From: Bacteroidota bacterium
GTDB lineage: Bacteria > Bacteroidota > Ignavibacteria > Ignavibacteriales > Melioribacteraceae
Direction: 5' to 3'
DNA: 33,341 nt
NCBI GenBank assembly: GCA_021820065.1
Contig: JAKAEE010000004.1
Coordinates: forward strand, 1-33,341
Shown: in pieces, positions 8,846-16,624 of the stretch
Numbering within the stretch: the stretch's first letter is position 1
Layout: every line of letters begins with the position of its first letter
Position numbers and translations under genes: made by a program
Notes under the pieces: model-generated
What the model was told of the DNA's origin: nothing
Databases searched by the model: none
The model's input: the letters and a program-made list of their open reading frames with translations, nothing else

Positions 8846-8868
8846 TTGACATAAATTAGTTACTAATT
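8846..8868 (+). promoter_or_regulatory. TTGACA box with adjoining perfect palindrome (possible promoter/operator)
   Basis: TTGACA (8846-8851) is a consensus -35 hexamer. Two bases later comes AATTAGTTACTAATT (8854-8868), a perfect 7-bp inverted repeat around one T. No good -10 is evident at standard spacing. The site is 26 nt upstream of the transporter ATG. The palindrome placement would suit a repressor operator, but no regulator is encoded adjacent. Confidence 0.35.
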
Positions 8869-8894
8869 GTTCAAGTAGTTGAGGACTTTGTTCT

Positions 8895-10091
8895 ATGGAA
8901 TGGTTGCTGTTGATCGTATGGCTGTCAATTATAAACGGAGCTCTTGGTGGCCAATATCTTTTGAACTGGATGGGCAATCAGCCCAGGTTCGTTGGTAATA
9001 AAGAAGTTGGCGTCTCACCCGGTGTTATGACCTGGTGGCGTGAAATTTCAAAACTTGCATGGGCTGTTGTTGCTGTAATTATCGAAGTTGCGCGCGGAAA
9101 GAAAATGAGATACCTCTGGCCCGGCGTTATCTCGATGATAACAATTATGATTTGCGCATTCACCGGTGTGATCGAAAATGTGGGATTTTTTTATTTGCCG
9201 CGATATTATTCACCTCACATCTTTGCTCCTTATGTAAATGTTTATTTAGCGTTCCTGCCTTTCTTCGGAAAATTCATGTTCAAAGCTTCGATTCGTAAAG
9301 AACATTGGATTGGAATTCTTCTGGTTGTACTTGGACTTGCTGTACCGTACATCCCGCGTATAATTGGAGAGCATACAGATCCGAGTCAAATATTGGATTC
9401 AACGGCAATAATGTGGTTGATAATTATAAACTGCTGTCTTTGCTCGCAGCAAATTTTAAATAACAAAACTGTTCAGACGGCGCTAAAGGGAGTGGGACCG
9501 AATGCACTTGTTGTATGGCGGGAAATTTGGAAAATGGTTTTTATAACATTGGCTCTTTTTATCATTCCTTTTATCGGCAGTTGGATGCGTGCAAATGTAC
9601 CGGATAGTGTTAAAGCCGCAACATTTGAATACAGAGTTCTTGCAAAAGTTGATGAATCGAAAAAATCATTCCTACTTGAAAATTATCAGAAGGTTGGCGA
9701 AGAATATATTTTGAAAAAAAATTTGCCGAAAGAAGCCGAAAGTAAAATTGAAAGTACATTTGCCGGAGTGGATTACAACAGGTTCTTTTCATTATTCAAA
9801 GGGACAATCATTCCCAATAATTGGTTGCCGATTTTATTTGTTGTCCTTGCCGGATTAAGCGGATACATATACAGTTTTGGATTTTTTAAGCTTGCAAAGT
9901 TCTCCGCGCATTTCTGGGTGCCTTACACAAATGTTTATCTTGCTATAATTCCATTCGTGATGATTTTCTTCGGTCAAGACGTTACAGGTTACCAAATCGT
10001 TGGAGCAGTGGTAACAACAGCGGGTTTGATGGTTGGTGTTTCGGATTACAAGCGAAATAAAGTTGAAGAGATTGAAAAGAAGTATAAATAA
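8895..10091 (+). CDS. EamA/DMT-like membrane protein with internal duplication and hydrophilic insert
   Basis: A 398-residue polytopic protein with about ten membrane segments (roughly 2-22, 52-66, 76-96, 108-130, 137-155, 172-188, 207-229, 311-328, 340-359, 366-382). The halves are clear repeats: VSPGVMTWWREISKLAW (40-56) matches VGPNALVVWREIWKMVF (200-216), and APYVNVYLAFLPFF (111-124) matches VPYTNVYLAIIPFV (342-355). Five-plus-five topology is that of drug/metabolite transporters of the EamA type; the substrate is unknown. Unlike ordinary members (about 300 residues), it has a hydrophilic insert at about 231-309 in the second half only, between segments 7 and 8, rich in Lys/Glu. A -35-like box and palindrome lie upstream. 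A small lipoprotein gene starts 16 nt after the stop. Confidence 0.75.
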   Translation: MEWLLLIVWLSIINGALGGQYLLNWMGNQPRFVGNKEVGVSPGVMTWWREISKLAWAVVAVIIEVARGKKMRYLWPGVISMITIMICAFTGVIENVGFFYLPRYYSPHIFAPYVNVYLAFLPFFGKFMFKASIRKEHWIGILLVVLGLAVPYIPRIIGEHTDPSQILDSTAIMWLIIINCCLCSQQILNNKTVQTALKGVGPNALVVWREIWKMVFITLALFIIPFIGSWMRANVPDSVKAATFEYRVLAKVDESKKSFLLENYQKVGEEYILKKNLPKEAESKIESTFAGVDYNRFFSLFKGTIIPNNWLPILFVVLAGLSGYIYSFGFFKLAKFSAHFWVPYTNVYLAIIPFVMIFFGQDVTGYQIVGAVVTTAGLMVGVSDYKRNKVEEIEKKYK

Positions 10092-10107
10092 AAATGGGAG
10101 GTGTTGT

Positions 10108-10500
10108 TTGGAATTGATGTTTGTCTTAACCAAGTATTTGCGATTGCTTTGTTGCTTCGCTGCAATGCTATTTGCGAATGGTTGCTATTCGCATTTTGCA
10201 ATAGAGGAAAATGACCTTACTGAAATTATTCAGAAAAACAAGATTTCTAGAATTCAATTAAAAGATGGAACCGAACTCAACATGACTAATGGAGAAAATG
10301 TTTTGATATCAGTAGAGTCTGATAGTTTAACAGTAAAAAACACTCAAGGGGATTTTCGTAAGATTGCTCTAACAGATATAGCTCAATGGTTTGAGTACAA
10401 ATTTAATTTTATTAGAACTTTGATTGGTACTGCTGTTATCACTGCTACAATATATTTCCTCTTTATAGGTACATATATACACTTTGTCCCGCCACCATGA
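10108..10500 (+). CDS. Small putative lipoprotein with C-terminal membrane segment
   Basis: I chose TTG 10108 (130 residues) because GGGAGG (10096-10101) lies 6 nt upstream; the in-frame ATG at 10117 is 15 nt away. A basic start and hydrophobic stretch LRLLCCFAAMLFANGC end in a lipobox-like ANGC, with Cys at residue 26, so lipid attachment is probable. The middle is a compact region reading RIQLKDGTELNMTNGENV then VESDSLTVKN, resembling small beta-structured domains that sense or bind surface ligands; I do not recognise a family. Near the C-terminus TLIGTAVITATIYFLFIGTYI could cross a membrane, an odd combination for a lipoprotein, and the protein ends VPPP. It follows the transporter by 16 nt and is probably in its operon. 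Confidence 0.66.
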   Translation: MELMFVLTKYLRLLCCFAAMLFANGCYSHFAIEENDLTEIIQKNKISRIQLKDGTELNMTNGENVLISVESDSLTVKNTQGDFRKIALTDIAQWFEYKFNFIRTLIGTAVITATIYFLFIGTYIHFVPPP

Positions 10501-10522
10501 TAAGAAGGAGAAGAATAGTGGT

Positions 10523-11212
10523 TCATTTTTTAGCGATTACGACTTGAACCAATCCAAACGTGAGTGAATGTTTTTCTACACGCAAGAAACCGCATGTCTT
10601 GAAGATTGCAACGAGATCAACCTTCCTATCAAACTCGTCGACGGATTCCGGAAGATAAGTATATGCTTCTTTATCTTTCGAAATTATCCGTCCGATGAAC
10701 GGTAATATCTTGTTGAAATAAAAAAGATAAAAATTTCTCACGAAAAAATTTTCAGGCAAGCGGAATTCCAAAACCGTAACCTTCCCGCCGGTAGAAAGTA
10801 TTCTGTGGAATGATCGGAACGCTTGCGGTATATTGTAAAAGTTGCGCACGCCGAAAGCAACAGTGATATTTGTGAATGACCGGTCTTTGAACGGCAAGTG
10901 TTCGGCAACAGTTTCAACAGCTTTGCCGCAGATCCAATCGGCTTTCTTTTTGAAAAGTGTTAACATATTCAGCGAGAGATCTGCACCTACAATCGATTGC
11001 ACGCCAAACTTTTTTGCAGTGATTGCAAAATCACCGGTTCCGCATGCAATGTCTAATAGTTTGGTTTGATTAGACATACCGGAAAGCCGGATCGCTTTCT
11101 TGCGCCAGTAAACATCAACTCCGGCACTTAAAAAATGGTTCAGAAAATCATAACGGTGAGAAATAGAATCAAAGATTCTCTTCACCTGAGATTTTTTATT
11201 TGTGACTTCCAT
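10523..11212 (-). CDS. ubiE: Demethylmenaquinone methyltransferase (UbiE/MenG)
   Basis: C-methylates demethylmenaquinone (or the ubiquinone precursor) using SAM, in the last steps of quinone synthesis. The 229-residue length is standard. Motifs: RIFDSISHRYDFLNHFLSAG near the N-terminus, SAM motif I LLDIACGTGDFAI, VGADLSLNML, then FTNITVAFGVRNF and VLEFRLPENFFVRNFYLFYF, all diagnostic of UbiE/MenG. For an Ignavibacteria-like organism menaquinone is the expected quinone, so menG would be the functional name (inference). It is divergent from the cysteine-rich gene across 49 nt and convergent with the lipoprotein gene; no other quinone gene is next to it. Confidence 0.95.
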   Translation of the reverse strand: MEVTNKKSQVKRIFDSISHRYDFLNHFLSAGVDVYWRKKAIRLSGMSNQTKLLDIACGTGDFAITAKKFGVQSIVGADLSLNMLTLFKKKADWICGKAVETVAEHLPFKDRSFTNITVAFGVRNFYNIPQAFRSFHRILSTGGKVTVLEFRLPENFFVRNFYLFYFNKILPFIGRIISKDKEAYTYLPESVDEFDRKVDLVAIFKTCGFLRVEKHSLTFGLVQVVIAKK

Positions 11213-11261
11213 TTATTGAAACTAATCTGTAATTTTTCTTAAGAATTGCTGGGACAAATTT

Positions 11262-11582
11262 ATGGATAAATATCTAAAGGCGATAAAAGAAAATGTTTGT
11301 TCAATCTGTGTTGACTCCAACGAGAAAGGTTTCTGCACGCTTAACGCAAAAGAAACATGCGCAGTAGAACTGTTCTTCCCGCAAATTCTTGAGACCGTTC
11401 ACAGCGTTGATTCGAAAAAGATGCAAGACTATCATGATAAGTTGCGCGAGACAGTTTGTGTTAAGTGCCGCGCTCAAGAAGACGGTAATTGCTATTTAAG
11501 AGAGGATGCAAACTGTTCGCTGGATAGATATTTTTCTCTCATCGTGGAAATAATTCACAAGGTTGATGCCGGTAAGATTTGA
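11262..11582 (+). CDS. Eight-cysteine tandem-repeat protein, putative metal or Fe-S binding
   Basis: I do not recognise a named family. The 106-residue protein consists of two copies of one unit. Copy 1 has C13, C16, C25 and C33 followed by AVELFFPQILETVHSVD. Copy 2 has C66, C69, C77 and C85 followed by SLDRYFSLIVEIIHKVD. Spacing is C-x2-C-x8-C-x7-C, then C-x2-C-x7-C-x7-C; each quartet ends in a hydrophobic amphipathic helix. No signal peptide or membrane segment is visible, so it is probably cytoplasmic. Four Cys per unit could hold zinc or a 4Fe-4S cluster; the CxxC pattern alone does not decide. The ATG at 11262 is the only sensible start. It is divergent from ubiE (49 nt) and ends at an imperfect palindrome. 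Confidence 0.82.
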   Translation: MDKYLKAIKENVCSICVDSNEKGFCTLNAKETCAVELFFPQILETVHSVDSKKMQDYHDKLRETVCVKCRAQEDGNCYLREDANCSLDRYFSLIVEIIHKVDAGKI

Positions 11583-11650
11583 ATCTTGCTTAATCATAAT
11601 CTTACTCTTGCTTTTTCAAGAAGAGCATGAGCAAGATCATGAGCAAGATG
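11582..11650. repeat. Imperfect palindrome built from AGCAAGAT words between convergent genes
   Basis: ATCTTGCT at 11583-11590 is the reverse complement of AGCAAGAT at 11630-11637 and again at 11642-11649. ATGAGCAAGATC and ATGAGCAAGATG are 12-bp tandem copies (11627-11650). An inner hairpin TCTTG (11606-11610)/CAAGA (11617-11621) encloses a CTTTTT loop. It sits in the 84-nt gap between two convergent genes, so it could act as a terminator or be a repeat relic. Confidence 0.6.
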
Positions 11651-11666
11651 TAATTGCGGTTGACTG

Positions 11667-12596
11667 TCAAGCTTTCCTAATTTCTTCCCACCATCCGTAA
11701 ATATATTTTCCACTCCACAAAGTAAAAATCATAAAAAAGATTCCGGCAATCAGATCGACCACGTAATGATACCGAAGGTAAACGGTTGCGAAAATCAAAA
11801 GCGTTCCGTCAACAATGAAAAGCCATTTTAATTTGCTCTTAAATTTTATAGAGAGCAACATAACAAGCCAAGTCATTTGAGTATGTCCGCTGGGAAAGCA
11901 ATCACGCTGAACCAATAATGCTGGATTCAATGTACCTAAAGGAATTGACTCGCCGGTATTAACAATCTCGCGCAGAAAATTTGTCACGAATAAGCCGGGC
12001 ATCTCAGAATTAGTTGCTGCAAAGTTGTGAAGAGTAAAACGCGGTCCAATTGCCGGTACCAAAATGTAACCAATGAACGAAAGAAAGAATCCGAACACGA
12101 TTATGAATGCCGAGTAATCGAACTCGTGAACTTTCCTTTGGCGCATGAAGTCGATACCCAAGATAACCGGGAGAAAGAAAAATGTTCCGTAAACAATTTG
12201 AAGAAGTTCGGTCAAATAAGGATTTGCAATATTGAAAAGTATTACAGTCGGATCAGCGTGAAAAATAAAACGGTCTATTTGGATCAATGCCGGATCGCAA
12301 ATTGTCTGCCGGATCGGTTCAATCATGTTATATAATTCTTTGAAGAAAATGAAAATCATCGGGACCAGATACCAGAGATGTAGCTGGCGCCAAAGCAGCG
12401 TGTTTTTTCTTTCATGAATTACGGAAGAAAGAATTGCGAAGGAGGCGAAAAAGAAATTTATAATAATGTGGAGATGCCAATTCGGGACGCTGCCGGTAAA
12501 AATCAAATTGATAGCGGAAAGGACGCCGCAAAAGACAACTACAATAAAATCTACAGCTCTAAGGTTTTTGAGAATGTCTGTAAATGTCTTCATCAA
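11667..12596 (-). CDS. PAP2-superfamily integral membrane phosphatase/phosphotransferase
   Basis: A 309-residue membrane protein with about seven or eight hydrophobic segments. PAP2 signatures are in the C-terminal half: RDCFPSGHTQ (231-240, catalytic His in PSGH) and YLRYHYVVDLIAG (273-285, with H277 and D281). The first PAP2 motif is represented only by GPRF near 184-187. The PAP2_3/inositol-phosphorylceramide-synthase-like branch has this long N-terminal membrane part, so lipid-phosphate hydrolysis or head-group transfer is likely (family inference); the substrate is unknown. It lies 17 nt after rsmA on the same strand and is probably in its operon. The tandem Met at the N-terminus makes the exact start uncertain by one codon. 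Confidence 0.87.
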   Translation of the reverse strand: MMKTFTDILKNLRAVDFIVVVFCGVLSAINLIFTGSVPNWHLHIIINFFFASFAILSSVIHERKNTLLWRQLHLWYLVPMIFIFFKELYNMIEPIRQTICDPALIQIDRFIFHADPTVILFNIANPYLTELLQIVYGTFFFLPVILGIDFMRQRKVHEFDYSAFIIVFGFFLSFIGYILVPAIGPRFTLHNFAATNSEMPGLFVTNFLREIVNTGESIPLGTLNPALLVQRDCFPSGHTQMTWLVMLLSIKFKSKLKWLFIVDGTLLIFATVYLRYHYVVDLIAGIFFMIFTLWSGKYIYGWWEEIRKA

Positions 12597-12613
12597 AATA
12601 GGGGAAGCCGGAT

Positions 12614-13405
12614 TTAGTTTTCAAAATTTTTCTGAATTAAGCGCGTCAGCTGAACAAACTCATCTATAGAAAGTTCTTCCGCGCGACGCGAAAGATCGAA
12701 ATTGTAATTTGAAAAATCAATCTCGCCGAACTTACTATTTGCAAGTGAGTTCTTCAGAGTTTTGCGCCGGTTGCCGAACGCTGCTTTAACTACTTGTATA
12801 AAGAGGTTCGTGCTTAAATCTGCCGGAAGTGTTTTGTTGAATTTCAAATGAACGACAGCGGAAAAAACTTTCGGTTTAGGATAAAAAACATTTGGAGAAA
12901 TTTTGAAACACAAATTTGTTTCCGAAAAAAAGTTCAGGAGTACGCCCAGTATTCCGTAATCTTTACTTTTTTCTTTTGCAGTGATGCGTTTGGCAACTTC
13001 AAGCTGAACCATCAAAACCGCGTCTTGCACAACTTCGCGTTTTTCGATTAGCTTGAAAATAATCGGCGACGTTATATTATACGGAATGTTGCCGATAACT
13101 CTCAATTTGTTTTGACCGGCTGCAAAGGCGTCTAAATCGAGTTTCAAAATATCATCGTTAACAAAATTGATTTTGGGAAATTTCGAACGAAGTTCTTCGA
13201 TGATACGTTTATCAATTTCAACCGCGTAAAATTTTCCAACTGATTCTTGAAGCAAAGAAGTGAGTGAGCCGGTGCCGGGACCAATCTCGAGCACAAAATC
13301 GTGCGGCTGAGGATTAAATTCTGCAACAATTTTTCTAACTATGTTTTGATCTATTAAATAATTCTGACCGAATCGTTTTAATGGTCTCGGATGGTTCATC
13401 ATCAT
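12614..13405 (-). CDS. rsmA: 16S rRNA adenine(1518/1519) dimethyltransferase
   Basis: RsmA/KsgA dimethylates two adjacent adenines near the 3' end of 16S rRNA and serves as a late 30S assembly checkpoint. The 263-residue protein begins RPLKRFGQNYLIDQN, the family N-terminal hallmark, followed by VLEIGPGTGSLT (SAM motif I), AVEIDKRI, and the catalytic NIPYNITSPI block (the NxPY motif). Later FYPKPKVFSAVVHL and AAFGNRRKTLKNSL are typical. Three consecutive Met codons (13405, 13402, 13399 read on the minus strand) make the precise start ambiguous. It is divergent from the GT2 gene across 91 nt and leads into the PAP2 gene. Confidence 0.97.
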   Translation of the reverse strand: MMMNHPRPLKRFGQNYLIDQNIVRKIVAEFNPQPHDFVLEIGPGTGSLTSLLQESVGKFYAVEIDKRIIEELRSKFPKINFVNDDILKLDLDAFAAGQNKLRVIGNIPYNITSPIIFKLIEKREVVQDAVLMVQLEVAKRITAKEKSKDYGILGVLLNFFSETNLCFKISPNVFYPKPKVFSAVVHLKFNKTLPADLSTNLFIQVVKAAFGNRRKTLKNSLANSKFGEIDFSNYNFDLSRRAEELSIDEFVQLTRLIQKNFEN

Positions 13406-13496
13406 AAATATTAATGAAATTTAGTTAGCAATATAATCTTTGCGGTTATAATTTATGGCTGTATTTTTAGACCCTCAATATGAAAGTGTTTGTTAA

Positions 13497-14588
13497 ATGT
13501 TCGAAACTGTTTTTGTAATTGCCGTCTCGCTCTATTTTCTGGAGTTGATAATCTTCACGATTGGAGTCGGCAAAAAATATAAAAAGCTGGATGATGAAAA
13601 TCTGCCCTCCATTTCCATCGTTGTGGCTGCCCGAAATGAAGAAGATAATATTATTGACTGCATGACCTCGCTGAACAACTTGATTTATCCCGAAGACAAA
13701 ATTGAAATCATAATTGTAAATGATCATTCTACAGATTCAACCGGAGAACTGATCGATTCGTTTATAAAAAATAAGCCGAAGTTTAAGACGGTCGTTCCCA
13801 GCGAATCAATCGGACATCTCAAAGGAAAAACGAATGCGCTCGCAAACGCAATAAAAATTTCTAAAGGCGAAGTTCTTTTAACCACCGATGCCGATTGTAT
13901 TGTATCGCCGACATGGGCAAAAACTTTGGCGTCGTATTACCAAGACGATGTAGGCTTCGTCGGCGGATTTACCACGCAATATGACCGTTCCGCATTCGAA
14001 GGAATGCAGGCAATCGATTTTGTTTACCTGTTAACTGTGGCAGCCGGATCAATCAATCTTGGCAAGCCGCTGAGCTGCATCGGCAATAACATGTCCTACA
14101 GACGAAGCGCATATCTGGCGGTTGGCGGTTACGAAGGTCTCCCTTTTTCTGTTACCGAAGATTTTAAGTTGCTGATGGCAATTCATAATCTGAAAAAGTA
14201 TAAAATAATTTATCCTCTTGATGGCGAAGGTCTGGTAACGTCAAAAGCTTGTCCCGATTGGAAAACATTGTTCTGGCAGAAGAAACGCTGGGGCGTTGGC
14301 GGCAAGGAAAGCGACTTCATCGGTTACATGGTTTTGGTGTGGGGATATTTATCCAGCGTGGCAGTTTTATTAACGCCGTTTCTTTTCACACCGGTTGCGT
14401 TGTACCTGTCCATCTTCAAATTTGGTGTGGATTATTTTTTTGTAAAACCGATTTTTAATAAGTTGAATTTGAAATTGAAGTTCACTCACTTTTTAGCGTT
14501 CGAAGTTTATTTTGTTTTCTACGTTATTCTGCTTCCGTTCATCGTGCTGCCTAACAAAAAGGTAAAGTGGAAGGGAAGAACTTTCTAA
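13497..14588 (+). CDS. Membrane-bound family 2 glycosyltransferase
   Basis: A 363-residue processive-type GT2 enzyme. There is a short N-terminal membrane segment (about 2-22), then the GT-A domain: SIVVAARNEEDNI (40-52), IIIVNDHSTD (71-80, UDP-sugar binding), LLTTDADC with DAD at 131-133, TED at 220-222 (general-base position) and QKKRW (261-265), the Q(Q/R)xRW acceptor motif. Two or three C-terminal membrane segments follow. The motifs match cellulose-synthase/hyaluronan-like and ceramide-type glycosyltransferases; the acceptor is unknown. The upstream gap has a TATAAT-like box at 13447-13452. The barrel-protein gene begins 16 nt after the stop, followed almost immediately by the site-2 protease gene. 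Confidence 0.92.
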   Translation: MFETVFVIAVSLYFLELIIFTIGVGKKYKKLDDENLPSISIVVAARNEEDNIIDCMTSLNNLIYPEDKIEIIIVNDHSTDSTGELIDSFIKNKPKFKTVVPSESIGHLKGKTNALANAIKISKGEVLLTTDADCIVSPTWAKTLASYYQDDVGFVGGFTTQYDRSAFEGMQAIDFVYLLTVAAGSINLGKPLSCIGNNMSYRRSAYLAVGGYEGLPFSVTEDFKLLMAIHNLKKYKIIYPLDGEGLVTSKACPDWKTLFWQKKRWGVGGKESDFIGYMVLVWGYLSSVAVLLTPFLFTPVALYLSIFKFGVDYFFVKPIFNKLNLKLKFTHFLAFEVYFVFYVILLPFIVLPNKKVKWKGRTF

Positions 14589-14604
14589 TCATTCTGAAGG
14601 GCTT

Positions 14605-15435
14605 ATGAAAAGAATTCTTTCTATTGTAATATTTTTATTTATGCTCATCAATATAAATGCTCAAAACCGGATTGATTTATTTCCCAACGACATAAACATA
14701 AAACCGTTTGCTGCAAATACGCTGGAACCAAAACTCGGATCGATTTTTCAACTCAGTAAAAATGAACTGGAATTGAATATCGGCAACTCGATGGACATTG
14801 TAAGACTTACGAATGGTCACGGCGAAACTTATTCTTTCGGCGCAGATCTATTCACGTTTACGCTTTTAAGAGGTGAGCAGAATTTTCATTTCCCGGTGGA
14901 CGCTGTGGATTATTTGTTTGGAGTAAATTTCAGCTACAGAAAAGTAGTCAGTGATTACTCATTTGGTCTCCGTGGTCGCATCAGCCATATCAGCGCACAT
15001 TTTGTTGACGGGCACTACGACGGCGTTGCCCAAACATGGAGAGACGGACTTAATCCAAGAGTTTACAGTCGGGAGTTTTTTGAACTGCTTGGCTTTTATG
15101 AGTTTCAGTGTCTCCGTGTTTATGCCGGCGGCGCTTACCTTTTTCATGTTGATCCCGCAACGATTAAGAAAGATAATTTTCAAATTGGGTTCGATTACTA
15201 TGCTAAAGATTTATTAGGCGACCATCTGACGCCGTTCATCGGTTACGATTTAAAACTAATTCATCTTGATAAATACACTGCGTGTAATTCAATCAGCGCC
15301 GGAATCAAATTCGGCAATGCAGATTCAAAAGGAATCAGCTTACTTTTAAACTACTACTCAGGCAAAAGTATTCACGGTGAATATTTCGATAAGAACAAAG
15401 AATACACTGCCCTCGGTATAAATTTGGACTTGTAG
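14605..15435 (+). CDS. Outer-membrane beta-barrel protein (DUF1207-like)
   Basis: A 276-residue exported protein. Residues 1-19 form a signal peptide (MKRILSIVIFLFMLININA). The rest alternates short amphipathic strands with aromatic girdle residues and ends in a strand LGINLDL. The motifs HISAHFVDGHYDG and YYSGKSIHGEYF resemble the DUF1207 group of outer-membrane proteins; assignment is by eye, so moderate. The function is unknown. A GAAGGGC ribosome site precedes the ATG. It lies 16 nt after the GT2 gene and 1 nt before the S2P gene, so the three are almost certainly one transcript, suggesting a shared envelope role. Confidence 0.72.
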   Translation: MKRILSIVIFLFMLININAQNRIDLFPNDINIKPFAANTLEPKLGSIFQLSKNELELNIGNSMDIVRLTNGHGETYSFGADLFTFTLLRGEQNFHFPVDAVDYLFGVNFSYRKVVSDYSFGLRGRISHISAHFVDGHYDGVAQTWRDGLNPRVYSREFFELLGFYEFQCLRVYAGGAYLFHVDPATIKKDNFQIGFDYYAKDLLGDHLTPFIGYDLKLIHLDKYTACNSISAGIKFGNADSKGISLLLNYYSGKSIHGEYFDKNKEYTALGINLDL

Positions 15436-15436
15436 A

Positions 15437-16432
15437 ATGTCGGAAAACTTTTTTGATAAATTCTCGAACGTTTTTTCACGCAAGAAATCGAAAAACAATT
15501 ATCTGCTTCATATTGCTCTCTTTGCCGTAACGTTTGTAACAACTGTTATCGCCGGTGTGGACTGGACGTCTGGGAAAGGCGGACCGTACGAGGTGAGCGA
15601 TTTGCAAAGAGGAATACCTTACGCTGCATCCATACTTTTTATTTTGGGTGTTCATGAATTCGGTCATTACTTTGCAGCGCTCTTCCATAAAGTGAAAGCC
15701 ACGCTGCCATATTTTATTCCGTTTCCGCCAATCTCCGGGTTTTTCAATTTCGGAACAATGGGCGCAGTTATCAAAACAAAATCACCGATCCCGAATAACA
15801 AAGCAATGTTTGATATCGGCGTTGCTGGACCGTTAAGCGGTTTTGTTGCGTGTCTCATCGTGCTCATTTACGGATTTACTCATCTACCGTCGATAGACTA
15901 TTTACTTGCCATTCATCCAGATTATTTTTCTCCAACATACGGCAAAGGCGCTATCGGTTTGGAGTTCGGCGGAACAATTCTTTATTCGGTTCTTCAGCAT
16001 CTGTTCACTAACGCGCATGAGTTTGTGCCGCCGATGTCTGAGATTTATCACTATCCATATCTTTGCGTCGGATGGTTCGGTTTATTTGTTACATCGATGA
16101 ATTTGATTCCGGTTGGACAACTTGACGGCGGACATGTGATTTATAGTATGTTTGGTGAAAAGAAACATGAAGCGATTGCAAGCGTCTCGATGATTCTGCT
16201 TTTGATTTTAGGAACTGTCGGAATTTTAGATTCCTTTTTGAACTTGAATTTAAACATCGGATGGAGCGGGTGGCTGCTTTGGGCGGTTGTACTTTATTTC
16301 TTTATCAGAGTAAAGCATCCGCCGGTTTATCAGTTGGAAGAGTTGGGACTCGGTAGAAAAATTATCGGCTATATCGCCATTCTGATTTTCATAATTTCAT
16401 TTTCACCGTCGCCGTTCATAATCTCGTTCTAA
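15437..16432 (+). CDS. Site-2 protease family (M50) membrane metalloprotease
   Basis: A 331-residue multi-spanning zinc protease. HEFGH at 73-77 gives the two His ligands and catalytic Glu, and NLIPVGQLDGGH at 222-233 supplies the third ligand (Asp) in the M50 NxxPxxxLDG motif. Hydrophobic segments lie at about 23-40, 62-82, 115-140, 205-225, 245-265, 272-295 and 305-325. There is no PDZ domain, so it belongs to the PDZ-less group typical of archaeal/Chlorobi-like S2P proteins rather than RseP. Such enzymes cleave membrane-embedded substrates; the substrate is unknown. It starts 1 nt after the barrel-protein stop. Confidence 0.95.
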   Translation: MSENFFDKFSNVFSRKKSKNNYLLHIALFAVTFVTTVIAGVDWTSGKGGPYEVSDLQRGIPYAASILFILGVHEFGHYFAALFHKVKATLPYFIPFPPISGFFNFGTMGAVIKTKSPIPNNKAMFDIGVAGPLSGFVACLIVLIYGFTHLPSIDYLLAIHPDYFSPTYGKGAIGLEFGGTILYSVLQHLFTNAHEFVPPMSEIYHYPYLCVGWFGLFVTSMNLIPVGQLDGGHVIYSMFGEKKHEAIASVSMILLLILGTVGILDSFLNLNLNIGWSGWLLWAVVLYFFIRVKHPPVYQLEELGLGRKIIGYIAILIFIISFSPSPFIISF

Positions 16433-16624
16433 ACGGTGTTAAAAATTTATGCTTGCTTATTGATTTGAACATCCATTAATTTGTGCACAAAAATTGGGAA
16501 AAGTTATAGAGAACATTGCTACATTTATCAACGAAAAAAGTCGGGCAGCAATTTCTTTATGATATTTTCCATTTTATCACATATCAATTTCTTTCGTTTT
16601 AATCCGGTTAAGTTTAGCACTTCA

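Noticed and set aside
16481..16624. 48-codon upstream extension of the lipoprotein frame
   Set aside because: It would place the lipobox deep inside the protein; the ATG at 16625 gives a normal signal sequence.
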